In this document: piece by piece, positions 31,095 to 39,491 of the stretch
Layout of the letters: the number at the start of each line of letters is the position of its first letter
Numbering within the stretch: the first letter of the stretch is position 1
Made by a program: the position numbers and the translations under genes
Source of the DNA: Saprospiraceae bacterium
GTDB taxonomy: Bacteria > Bacteroidota > Bacteroidia > Chitinophagales > Saprospiraceae
NCBI GenBank assembly: GCA_016722295.1
Contig: JADKGL010000001.1
Span: 103,156 to 167,155 of the forward strand
Direction of reading: 5' to 3'
Length of the DNA: 64,000 nucleotides
The notes under the pieces: generated by a model
What the model saw: the letters and a program-made list of their open reading frames with translations, nothing else
Databases searched by the model: none
Told to the model about the DNA's origin: nothing

Positions 31095-31835
31095 CTATTT
31101 TGAACTATCGTAAATCATTTTACATTGATCATCAAAAACCAATTTTATATTATTTTCTAACAACACAAAGATAGTTTTATTTTTTCGTTGGAATGCCCTT
31201 TTTAATCTGGAATGAAATCTTTCTATTTGATCTTCAATACAATCATCTATTATTGGGATTTGATTTAAAGGAGCTAAATGCGTCTCTTTCAAATCCAATA
31301 TCTTATTTCTATCGATCTTGCTTACATTGCATTCAGATTCAAATTTGCCATCCAATGAAAATTTTACAACAATATTATTCGACAATAAAATACCGATACT
31401 TCGTTGTGATATATTCCTGCGCGCTCTAAGGATCCTAACATTCTCATAATGCAACTTAATATAATCATATATAGGCTTATCTATTTGCACCATTTCATTC
31501 CCTTCTAAACATTTACCTCTTCCTAATAACACTGATATTGTATCATTTAGACTCTCTCCCTCAGGAGTAAAATATAAATTGTGACCTGAACTAAGTTCGA
31601 TTTCTATTCCGTGTTTAGACTTAGAAATTATTACAGCTTCTATTGGTAAAAAACTAGCCTCTACTTGTCCCATAAGATGCGATGGCAAAGAATTGTAACT
31701 TACAATCATTTTAGATTTATCCTCTACAATATCTAAAATGGCTGAATTATCAGCGGAAAACTCAATCTCATTTTCACATGACTGACATATAAAAACAAGA
31801 CTCAATAAACCCAACAATAATTTTACTTTTGTCAT
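31095..31835 (-). CDS. Lipoprotein with PepSY-like repeats
   Basis: 246 residues with a lipoprotein signal (LLSLVFICQSCENE, acylated Cys near residue 20). Two segments of the form LPSHL...VIISKSKHGIEIELSSGHNLYFTPEGE resemble PepSY-like (beta-lactamase-inhibitor-like) repeats common in Bacteroidota envelopes. The assignment is by pattern only. It lies 19 bp after the anti-sigma-like gene and may be part of the same envelope-response unit. Confidence 0.6.
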   Translation of the reverse strand: MTKVKLLLGLLSLVFICQSCENEIEFSADNSAILDIVEDKSKMIVSYNSLPSHLMGQVEASFLPIEAVIISKSKHGIEIELSSGHNLYFTPEGESLNDTISVLLGRGKCLEGNEMVQIDKPIYDYIKLHYENVRILRARRNISQRSIGILLSNNIVVKFSLDGKFESECNVSKIDRNKILDLKETHLAPLNQIPIIDDCIEDQIERFHSRLKRAFQRKNKTIFVLLENNIKLVFDDQCKMIYDSSK

Positions 31836-31854
31836 TTCGTTACTTTTAGAAAAA

Positions 31855-33585
31855 TTAAAATTTCCAAATTACAGAACTACTTAGGCCAAATCTAAACGTA
31901 TTATGCTTTGCATATTCATTATCTTTATTATCTCTAACAGATTGCTCAATGATCGGCTCAAGTCCTAATTTTAACTTCTTAGATATATTCCAATGAATAT
32001 AAGTTTGCATAACCGCATCCGTGCCAAACTTTGATTTCGATGGCGGTATTTTTGCCGAAGAATTTGATGTCGCAAAATGCAAAGATCTATGATTTGTTTC
32101 AATGCTATTTATTGAAAATGTATTCGACAATTCATAATAAGGTTTCAAACCTACACCAAGTCCAATTTGAATTTTTCTGACATTAAATTCTTTCATTACT
32201 AAAATTGGCAACGCAATATATTGGCTCACACGTTTCGCTGAAATCGAGATTCCTACTTCGGCTTGCTCGTCTATATTTTCATTGGTTTGATTGACAGATC
32301 TTGCATCTATATCAATTGTTCCACTGCCTGTATTTAAATTGTATCGAAATTCAGATTCGCGATTATTGTTAGGCGGTATTTGCTTATCCCGATCTCTAAA
32401 TTTAAAATTGATCTTGTGATTCATTACATAATTGGTATTGATATAATCACCGCTCAATCGCAAAGCCCAGCCCTGGTTACGAATAGGAATTTGTATGTGA
32501 TAACCAGCTGCGATGCTTGTTCCATAAATACTTTTCTCGTTTATAAAATTTCTTCTACCAATAGGCCTATCATGTGACTTATATTCTAATGAAGATTTAT
32601 TCATATAGTATGTCAAATGAGCACCATGAGCAATCTCAGATTTTTGAGTTACTTTTTCTATTCTAGAAAAACTCAAAGTAGGGTATGATTTTATTTCTTG
32701 CTGTTCAACACCATTTAAAAATTCAACATCTTTTAGAAAACTTGGAATTTTACTTACGATTAAATTTTCACTATTTTCATTATTATTGATTTTTAAAAAT
32801 TCTCCTTGTGCTGCAGAACTTGGTATTAACCCTTTAAAGTCATCATTCCTTTTTGAATTTAATACTGCTTGATCAACTATGTTATTTTGTTGAATTGCTA
32901 TATCAGTTTGATCTATTTGATTTTCTTGTTTAGCTGTCACTAGATTTCCTGAAGTAGAAACATTGGATTTCAATTTTTTTCCCTCATGTAAACTACTTTG
33001 ACTGCTTGAACTAATTCTATTTTCAGATTGGTTTGATCTATTCAGCTGCTGTGATTTCTTTGTACCCACTTTTTCATTTGAATACTTCAAACTTGAATTC
33101 TGTGATTGGCTAATCTTAATTTCTTCACGTAAAGTATTTTTACTTTTTGCAGTTTCGTTTGTTAACGCGGTAGATTCCTTTGATTGGTTTTCACTAGATT
33201 TTATTTCAGCTTCACTCTTCGCTATGGTACCGTCATTTACTTGAGTTACATTTTCTTCATTTACAATAGCATTTTGAATGGAGTTTTCAACTGGACGAGT
33301 GGATTGATTTTCGATTTGTTGTAATTTTTCATTTTGTATACTAAGTGCTTTTTCTGATTTTCTCCAATAAATAAAAAACGTAAGACTTGCAATTGTCAAG
33401 GCTGTAATAATGCCAGACAACAGCAATCCCTTTGTTCCAAGAATTGATGTGGTGCTTGGATTTGGAGTAGTTACTGGCACTTGTCCCCAGATTTTATCCC
33501 AATGCGCATCAGGAGGAGCTTGCTCATGCTCCTTCAAATTGCTCCTCATAAAATCTTCTAAATTGTCGAATTTTTTCATACGCAA
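31855..33585 (-). CDS. Putative anti-sigma factor fused to an outer-membrane-barrel-like domain
   Basis: 576 residues. The N-terminal 45 residues (MRMKKFDNLEDFMRSNL...DAHWDKIWGQV) have the acidic helical look of Bacteroidota anti-sigma regions. One transmembrane helix (about 50-72) follows, then about 200 residues rich in Ser, Asn, Gln and Lys. The C-terminal region of about 250 residues has alternating beta strands typical of a PorT-like barrel and ends in VIWKF, an aromatic outer-membrane terminus. A protein spanning both membranes could report outer-membrane state to the sigma factor encoded 1 bp upstream. That role is inferred from position and topology. Confidence 0.7.
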   Translation of the reverse strand: MRMKKFDNLEDFMRSNLKEHEQAPPDAHWDKIWGQVPVTTPNPSTTSILGTKGLLLSGIITALTIASLTFFIYWRKSEKALSIQNEKLQQIENQSTRPVENSIQNAIVNEENVTQVNDGTIAKSEAEIKSSENQSKESTALTNETAKSKNTLREEIKISQSQNSSLKYSNEKVGTKKSQQLNRSNQSENRISSSSQSSLHEGKKLKSNVSTSGNLVTAKQENQIDQTDIAIQQNNIVDQAVLNSKRNDDFKGLIPSSAAQGEFLKINNNENSENLIVSKIPSFLKDVEFLNGVEQQEIKSYPTLSFSRIEKVTQKSEIAHGAHLTYYMNKSSLEYKSHDRPIGRRNFINEKSIYGTSIAAGYHIQIPIRNQGWALRLSGDYINTNYVMNHKINFKFRDRDKQIPPNNNRESEFRYNLNTGSGTIDIDARSVNQTNENIDEQAEVGISISAKRVSQYIALPILVMKEFNVRKIQIGLGVGLKPYYELSNTFSINSIETNHRSLHFATSNSSAKIPPSKSKFGTDAVMQTYIHWNISKKLKLGLEPIIEQSVRDNKDNEYAKHNTFRFGLSSSVIWKF

Positions 33586-34275
33586 TTAGTTTTTTATTAA
33601 TGCATTTTCTAACAATTTTTTCATCATAATCTTAGCTCGCATAAGTTGAGTTTTTGAAGTGCTTAGAGAAATACCCAATTGCTTTGATATTTCTTCATGT
33701 GAAAAATCTTCCATCACATAAAGATTCAAAACAGTTCGATATCCATCTGGCAATTTTTGCATCAACTCAATAAGTAGTTTTTGTCGATTCTCAGAAAGCT
33801 CGATGGATTCGTCAATTTCATCTGCTGCATCAAAGCTTGAAAAATCATCTTCGAACACCATCCCACTTTTCCTCTTTTGTTTGAGAAAGTGCAGTGAGGT
33901 ATTCACAAACAATCTTCTCATCCAACCTTCAAATGAACCTTCACCTCGAAACGCGACGATATCGCGAAATACCTTTATAAATCCCTCTTGAAAAATATCA
34001 TCGGCGTCTTGTACTGATTCGGCATATCGCAGACAAAGCCCATACATCTTGTCTTTATAGGCAAGATAAAGCGCTTTACACGCCTGTTGGTCCGATCTTT
34101 TACAACCGTCTATGATATGTTTCGCTATCTCCAAATCGAAATTGTCTGATCTTAAGGCTACGAATGTAATAAAAAGTTGCACAGACTTAGGAGAATTATT
34201 CCATTTTTTTGAATTTTCTAACAAAAGCGTTGAAATTGAAGTAGTTAGATTCAAGCTAGCATTCATATAAAACAA
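33586..34275 (-). CDS. ECF-type RNA polymerase sigma factor
   Basis: Sigma-70 family regulator of 229 residues containing region 2 (YAESVQDADDIFQEGFIKVFR, recognisable split as YAESVQDADD and FIKVF) and region 4 (LPDGYRTVLNLYVMEDFSHEEI, with the helix-turn-helix EEISKQLGIS and SKTQLMRAK). The first 45 residues are not family-like, so the true start may lie downstream, near the codons for NFDLEIAK. It is one base before the putative anti-sigma gene, the usual pairing, and probably controls the envelope genes that follow. Confidence 0.93.
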   Translation of the reverse strand: MFYMNASLNLTTSISTLLLENSKKWNNSPKSVQLFITFVALRSDNFDLEIAKHIIDGCKRSDQQACKALYLAYKDKMYGLCLRYAESVQDADDIFQEGFIKVFRDIVAFRGEGSFEGWMRRLFVNTSLHFLKQKRKSGMVFEDDFSSFDAADEIDESIELSENRQKLLIELMQKLPDGYRTVLNLYVMEDFSHEEISKQLGISLSTSKTQLMRAKIMMKKLLENALIKN

Positions 34276-34366
34276 ATCAAAGTGATGGTTTACATGTCCT
34301 CAAAAGTTAAATTAAGGCTAAGGAGCTTCACAGAGTATGATACTTAAAAAACTCAATCCAACTCTG

Positions 34367-34478
34367 AGGTGGCTTGCATGAGGCATCCTTGCCTCATTTG
34401 AGTAGTACAAAATACGATGTAGGAAATCCTACGCCGAGCTAAGGAACGCACAAAATTTTTCGTTTTACAAGGATGCCT
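34367..34478. repeat. Isolated REP-like element related to the RAYT-flanking arrays
   Basis: The stretch at 34414-34440 (CGATGTAGGAAATCCTACGC and following GAGCT) matches the second half of unit B at 18.9-19.8 kb. It is preceded by another hairpin (ATGAGGCATCC / TTGCCTCAT near 34378-34398). An inverted copy of its AGGCATCCTTG occurs at 34468-34478. No coding sequence is present. This shows that the palindrome family is dispersed beyond the transposase locus. Confidence 0.75.
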
Positions 34479-34511
34479 AAAAGAACGCACTCTTATCGTT
34501 AAAACACAAAT

Positions 34512-34545
34512 AAAAAATCCCATTGACGCGAACATCAACGGGATT
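34512..34545 (-). terminator. Intrinsic terminator after the coiled-coil repeat gene
   Basis: On the minus strand AATCCCGTTGA (complement of 34535-34545) pairs with TCAATGGGATT (complement of 34516-34526), with one G-T wobble, and a run of Ts follows. It lies about 20 bp past the stop codon at 34564. Confidence 0.85.
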
Positions 34546-34563
34546 CATTATTCTAAATTTAAA

Positions 34564-37152
34564 TTATTTCTTCTTTTTCCAATCAGGTCTTTTCTCCCAT
34601 TCCTGATCTAATTTTCCTTTATTCTTCAATGCGACGAATTCTTTGCATTGTCTTATCCATTCATCGCGCTCAATTCTGCCTGGGAAAAACTCTATGGCAT
34701 CTGTAACTTGCTCAACGTCTTTATTGATAAATTTAGCCACTTGATTGAATGTATATATATTCAATGCATGCATTTTTCGCTCAATAAATGGCCCAATACC
34801 AACTACCAATTGAAGATTGTCTCTTTGACCCCAAGTTGCTGATCCAATACGGCTGTAATCAAACTTAGAAGCTTTTGCCCTTACTCGAGCCAATGCTGCT
34901 TCTTCAGATGCAGACACTTTTGGCGCCTTTACTTCGGGTGCTTTTACTTCTACTACTTTTTTTACTGCTGGCTTACGCACAGGTTTCGTTTCAACTTTTA
35001 CTTTTTTCTTTGGAGCTTGGTTTTTGACTGCAAGCTTTTTAGTTTCTGTTTTAACTTCAGTCTTTTTCTTCTGAACCTTCTTTTTTGTAGTTTGACCTTC
35101 AGCAACAATTGCTAATGCTGCTACTTTCTTTTTCACTTTAGCTATTGCAGGTACTTGTACTTCTTTAATTACTTCAACAATTCGATCTACTGGAACTTCC
35201 ACACGTTTTTCTACAATCTTTTCAACGATGCGATCCACTGGAACTTCTACGCGCTTCTCTACGATTTTCTCAACAATGCGATCTACTGGTACCTCCACTC
35301 GTTTCTCAACGATGCGATCCACTGGAACTTCTATGCGCTTTTCGACAATTCGATCCACTGGTACTTCTACTCGTTTCTCTACTATACGATCCACTGGAAC
35401 TTCCACACGTTTTTCTACAATCTTTTCAACGATGCGATCCACTGGAACTTCTACGCGCTTCTCTACTATCTTTTCTACTGGTACCTCTACTCGCTTTTCC
35501 ACTATCTTTTCTACAATTCGATCCACTGGTACTTCTACACGTTTTTCGACAATCTTTTCTACTGGAACCTCAACACGTTTCTCTACGATCTTTTCTACAA
35601 TTCGATCTACTGGTACCTCTACGCGTTTCTCTACAATCTTCTCAACAGGAACCTCAACACGCTTTTCTACTATCTTTTCTACTGGTACCTCTACTCTCTT
35701 CTCTACGATTTTCTCTACTGGAACTTCAACACGCTTTTCAACAATCTTCTCAACGATTCGATCCACCGGAACTTCCACACGCTTTTCGACGATCTTTTCT
35801 ACTGGAACCTCGACGCGCTTCTCAACAATCTTTTCTACTGGAACTTCAACACGCTTCTCTACGATTTTCTCTACAATTTTTTCAACAGGAACTTCAATGC
35901 GTTTTTCAACGATTTTCTCAACTGGAACTTCAACACGTTTCTCAACAATTTGTGGTGGTCTACTCTTCCAATCTGTTAATTCAGTTTTATATTTCGTAAT
36001 TTCCGCATAGAATGTATCTCTCTCTGTAGTCAATCCTTTCAATGAATCATCAGATTTGTTGATTCTAACACTCAGTTGGCTATTAACTTCTTTAAGTTGA
36101 GTTAATGCATTTTGCTCAGAAGACAATTTTGATCTCAAATCAGTAATCAAAGCATCTTTTTCAGAAAGAGATTTCTGAAATTGAATTTTTTCAGTATCAG
36201 CATTGCTTACTTTTGATTTAAAGCTATCAACATCTGTTGACAATGTTGCTATTTTTCGATTAGCATCTTCCAGGAATACTAACTTAGCATCCAATGTTTC
36301 AGCCTTTTCTTTCAGCTGTCTTTCTGCGTTTGCTTTAGCCTCTTGAGTCGATTGAATTTGATCTGCTAATCTCTTCCTCTCTATTTCAAAATCAGATTGA
36401 CTTTTTTGGAAAACCAAAATAGTTGAATTCAATCTTTTAATTTCGTCTGCATTTTTTGCAGAAGCATCCATTGCTATATTCAACTTCTCTGTCGCTTCAT
36501 TAATTTTATTAGTTGCTTTTTCTAGTTCAGAATTTTTTTCCGAAATTTGCTTTTTAAATCCTTCGATTTCTCTTTCGAATCCTGATAATTTATGGTTAGC
36601 TTGTTGAAGATCCTTTTCTACCTCTACAGATTTATCACGAGCTGCTTTCGCTTCAGATTGCGCGGTAGCAACTTGGGATTTCAACATACCAATTTCATTT
36701 TCTTTCTTCTTAATTGTATCTTCGTATTCATGAAGTATTTTAACTCCATTGTCAAAATCAGCTTTGAATTTCATCGCATTTAGGTTAGCTGCTTCTAACT
36801 TTTTCTCCAACTCAGGAATCAACGATAATTTTGAACTTGCAAGCTCATAGTCTTTTACTGACTTACTATACTTACCTCTAAGTTCTACAAACTGATTTTC
36901 ATTATAATCTCTCTCTTCTATTGTCTTGGTCAAACTATGTCTAGTTTGGTCAAAATTCATTCGAACAGTTTTCAATTCGCTGTCCTTTTCATTTACAGAA
37001 GATTCCAAACTCACAATTTGTTCTTTTAATTGAGTACCTCCTCCAAGCAAATGTTTGAGCAACCAGCCCAATATTCCAGCACCGAGCATCCATAATAAAA
37101 ATGGAAGCAGACATGCTAAACTAAAATTCATCAATAATACCATTGAATTCAT
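34564..37152 (-). CDS. Membrane-anchored coiled-coil protein with 12-residue VEK repeats and C-terminal helix-hairpin-helix domain
   Basis: 862 residues. An N-terminal membrane segment (about 8-33) is followed by a coiled coil of roughly 340 residues. Then come 19 copies of a 12-residue unit of the type [12 protein letters not shown] (or ...VPVDR), interspersed with seven extra IVEK tetrapeptides, at 35182-35949. A Lys/Ala/Val-rich linker leads to a C-terminal domain ([19 protein letters not shown]...) that resembles the H3TH domain of predicted FEN1-like proteins. No nuclease catalytic residues are evident. It is paired with an OmpA-family gene 27 bp upstream. The architecture suggests a tether or filament. 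Function is unknown. Confidence 0.85.
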   Translation of the reverse strand: MNSMVLLMNFSLACLLPFLLWMLGAGILGWLLKHLLGGGTQLKEQIVSLESSVNEKDSELKTVRMNFDQTRHSLTKTIEERDYNENQFVELRGKYSKSVKDYELASSKLSLIPELEKKLEAANLNAMKFKADFDNGVKILHEYEDTIKKKENEIGMLKSQVATAQSEAKAARDKSVEVEKDLQQANHKLSGFEREIEGFKKQISEKNSELEKATNKINEATEKLNIAMDASAKNADEIKRLNSTILVFQKSQSDFEIERKRLADQIQSTQEAKANAERQLKEKAETLDAKLVFLEDANRKIATLSTDVDSFKSKVSNADTEKIQFQKSLSEKDALITDLRSKLSSEQNALTQLKEVNSQLSVRINKSDDSLKGLTTERDTFYAEITKYKTELTDWKSRPPQIVEKRVEVPVEKIVEKRIEVPVEKIVEKIVEKRVEVPVEKIVEKRVEVPVEKIVEKRVEVPVDRIVEKIVEKRVEVPVEKIVEKRVEVPVEKIVEKRVEVPVEKIVEKRVEVPVDRIVEKIVEKRVEVPVEKIVEKRVEVPVDRIVEKIVEKRVEVPVEKIVEKRVEVPVDRIVEKIVEKRVEVPVDRIVEKRVEVPVDRIVEKRIEVPVDRIVEKRVEVPVDRIVEKIVEKRVEVPVDRIVEKIVEKRVEVPVDRIVEVIKEVQVPAIAKVKKKVAALAIVAEGQTTKKKVQKKKTEVKTETKKLAVKNQAPKKKVKVETKPVRKPAVKKVVEVKAPEVKAPKVSASEEAALARVRAKASKFDYSRIGSATWGQRDNLQLVVGIGPFIERKMHALNIYTFNQVAKFINKDVEQVTDAIEFFPGRIERDEWIRQCKEFVALKNKGKLDQEWEKRPDWKKKK
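35182..35949 (-). repeat. Intragenic tandem repeat encoding 19 VEK units
   Basis: 768 bp made of 36-bp units and 12-bp insertions, all in frame. Adjacent units use different synonymous codons, for example GGAACTTCCAC, GGTACCTCTAC and GGAACCTCAAC for the same residues. The amino-acid pattern is therefore conserved more strictly than the DNA. The repeat also opens long spurious frames on the opposite strand. Confidence 0.95.
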
Positions 37153-37179
37153 AATTCTTTTATTTTGAAAGGATTTATT

Positions 37180-38064
37180 TTAATTAATTTTGATTTCTAC
37201 TCTACGATTCTGAGCTCTACCTTCAGGTGTTTCGTTGCCTAAGATTGGCATTTGATCACCTTTTCCGTCAGTTATTATTTGAGCTGCTCCGATACTCCTT
37301 TTTACCAATTGAGATTTCACAAATTGAGCTCTGTCTTTTGATAGATTCAAATTTTTCGTTGGATCACCTACATTATCTGTGTGGCCTGTTACTTGAAGGT
37401 TTTTATCTTTATGTGTATCCAAATAATTTTTCGCTTGAGTAAAATAATTACTCAATTCTGGTGTAATTAACAATGAATTTTTTCCAGTTTCGAAATATAC
37501 TGTACGAGGTTGCAGCAACACTTCTTCTGATAAAACTAAATTGCCACCCAAGGTATTAATCCTAAAATCAATTCCACCCCAAATACTATCGACAAATCGA
37601 TTCACCAATGCATCGTTCAGATTACTTTCAGTAAAAATTAAATTGCGGTCCAAACCTCTATCGATTAATAATTTTTTAATATGTTCTGCTCGCGCTATAC
37701 CTAAATTTTTATAGGTAGTATTGTTTGTTTCTTGAGCCCCATAATTTCCCACAATGGTCACAATTTTTTGTTTGTTGTGTAGTGCTAAATAAGAATTCAA
37801 GGAATCAAATGAAGGTGAAATACTCGCTGGAACATAAGCTATATTATCGGATTTTTTGAATCTCAAATTATCACTCCACCGTGAAGTCCAAAGACTACTA
37901 TCATTTAAATACAAACCATCTCCAGTCAAGCCTGGATTAACAATTGCCGCTGGTGCAACTTGACCAACATTGCAACTATTACATGAACTATTGAGGTACC
38001 ACCAAGCACCGAGTATGAACCAAAGAATTAGGGCTAGTATTGTCAGGATTGTTTGTATGCGCAT
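37180..38064 (-). CDS. OmpA-family peptidoglycan-binding membrane protein
   Basis: 294 residues: an N-terminal transmembrane segment (about residues 5-24), a short cysteine-containing stretch (SSCNSC), a middle domain of about 120 residues and a C-terminal OmpA domain (VTGHTDNVGDPTKN, LSKDRAQFV, GRAQNRRVEI). The OmpA domain should bind peptidoglycan in the periplasm. The membrane anchor resembles MotB-type or inner-membrane OmpA proteins more than a porin. It precedes the coiled-coil repeat gene by 27 bp, and the two probably form an operon and a functional pair. Confidence 0.9.
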   Translation of the reverse strand: MRIQTILTILALILWFILGAWWYLNSSCNSCNVGQVAPAAIVNPGLTGDGLYLNDSSLWTSRWSDNLRFKKSDNIAYVPASISPSFDSLNSYLALHNKQKIVTIVGNYGAQETNNTTYKNLGIARAEHIKKLLIDRGLDRNLIFTESNLNDALVNRFVDSIWGGIDFRINTLGGNLVLSEEVLLQPRTVYFETGKNSLLITPELSNYFTQAKNYLDTHKDKNLQVTGHTDNVGDPTKNLNLSKDRAQFVKSQLVKRSIGAAQIITDGKGDQMPILGNETPEGRAQNRRVEIKIN

Positions 38065-38203
38065 ATAGCTGATTTCGTTCTATTGTAAAGACTCTTTTCT
38101 TTTGTATAGTAACAAAAAAAATAAGTCTTTTAAATTAAATAAGTAGCTCAAACAGTATATATTATCAAAATATATCCTTTAGTAGCAAATAATATTCCAA
38201 TTT

Positions 38204-39412
38204 TTAAAACTCCACTATTAATTTCACCTCTTTGTCCTTCCTTAGTATTGTAAGTTCTGTTTTATCCCCTTTGTTGTACTTACTTAACGATTTCATATAA
38301 TCGTAGATATCTTTGATCTCCATGTCGCCTACCTTTATTATAATATCACCATTCTCCATTCCTGCTTTTTTACCTGGTCGGTCATCCAGTACGGCATCTG
38401 CTCTAGTCCCTTTACCAGAATAGACATAATCTGGCATGATTCCAAGTGTTACCTTAAAACTAGCGGATTGCTCCTTATTTTCATCTTTTGTCTTTTGAAA
38501 TGTCAATTTTTGCTTGTCAGAAACCTGAATTATGGTGTTGTAAATTAATTTTGAAATGTCGAGAATTCCAGGATAATTGACAATTGGACTATCATCACTA
38601 GGCTTATGATAATCGCCATGTTGACCAGTAAAAAAATGTAATACTGGGATATTTTTTAAATAAAAAGAAGTATGATCACTGGGTCCAATCCCACTTTCAC
38701 TTCTATTCATTTTGATATCACTTGGTTTTGCATTATCCAAAAAAGCGCCCCATTCCTTTGAAGTACCTACACCCGAAACTAAAATCGTTCGTTCAGCATT
38801 CAATCGACCGACCATATCCAAATTGAACATAGCAGAAATGCTTTCCAAAGGAATAGTTGGTCTATCTACAAATGCTTTTGAACCATGTAGACCAAATTCT
38901 TCACCTGAAAAGGCTATAAATAAAACATTGGTTTTTAATTTTTTGACTTTAGATAAACGTTCTGCAAGCCAAAGTAACGATGAAACACCACTCGCATTGT
39001 CATCAGCTCCATTATGTACTGAATGGTCATTTGGAGCTAATGAACCATTGGCTCCATGTCCTAAATGGTCATAATGTGCACCGATTACAATCGTTTGCTT
39101 TGCTTTGCGATTCAAAAAACCAACTACATTGGTCCCCTTTACATCCTTCAAGGTTTTTTCATGAGGATTGGAAGAAAAAGCGAAACTGTGATACCAGCCA
39201 TTATCTCCTTTTGGACTTAACCCAATGTCATGAAATCGCTTAGCAATGTATGCAGCTGCCAACTTCTCTCCATTTTTTCCTGTCTCCCTGCCTTCAAGAT
39301 CCTCAGATGCTAAATAAACGACATCGATATGTATCTGCTGCCAATCCGATTGAGCAGGACTGTAATAGAAAGAAAATAGAGACAAAAACAATAAAATAAT
39401 CTTATTTAGCAT
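38204..39412 (-). CDS. Secreted M28-family zinc peptidase with PDZ domain
   Basis: Exported aminopeptidase-like enzyme. The ATG at 39412 begins a good signal peptide (MLNKIILLFLSLFSF...SPAQS). A longer frame to 39451 adds 13 residues before it. Zinc-binding motifs of the family are present: GAHYDHLG, NGADDNASG, SGEEFGLHGS, the later Asp (NLDMVGR) and the His of GPSDHTSFY. The C-terminal 90 residues form a PDZ domain (GDIIIKVGDMEIKDI). It is transcribed divergently from the GH2-like gene. Confidence 0.93.
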   Translation of the reverse strand: MLNKIILLFLSLFSFYYSPAQSDWQQIHIDVVYLASEDLEGRETGKNGEKLAAAYIAKRFHDIGLSPKGDNGWYHSFAFSSNPHEKTLKDVKGTNVVGFLNRKAKQTIVIGAHYDHLGHGANGSLAPNDHSVHNGADDNASGVSSLLWLAERLSKVKKLKTNVLFIAFSGEEFGLHGSKAFVDRPTIPLESISAMFNLDMVGRLNAERTILVSGVGTSKEWGAFLDNAKPSDIKMNRSESGIGPSDHTSFYLKNIPVLHFFTGQHGDYHKPSDDSPIVNYPGILDISKLIYNTIIQVSDKQKLTFQKTKDENKEQSASFKVTLGIMPDYVYSGKGTRADAVLDDRPGKKAGMENGDIIIKVGDMEIKDIYDYMKSLSKYNKGDKTELTILRKDKEVKLIVEF

Positions 39413-39491
39413 GATATTTGAATTAAAAATTAAATATGAAATTGACCACAAATAACAACTATGGAGGGTCTATATTCACAGAGTCAAAGTT

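Noticed and set aside
34353..34538. Minus-strand frame of 61 codons between the sigma factor and coiled-coil genes
   Set aside because: It runs through the REP-like palindromes and the terminator, so it is almost certainly non-coding.
35155..36010. Two long plus-strand frames (274 and 260 codons) of low complexity
   Set aside because: They lie opposite the VEK repeat of the minus-strand coiled-coil gene and exist only because the 36-bp repeat keeps the frames open. Their products are monotonous Tyr/Phe/Asn or Ser/Thr/Arg strings.
38065..38203. Search for a TAnnTTTG promoter upstream of the OmpA gene
   Set aside because: Only degenerate matches were found. None had a well-spaced upstream element.
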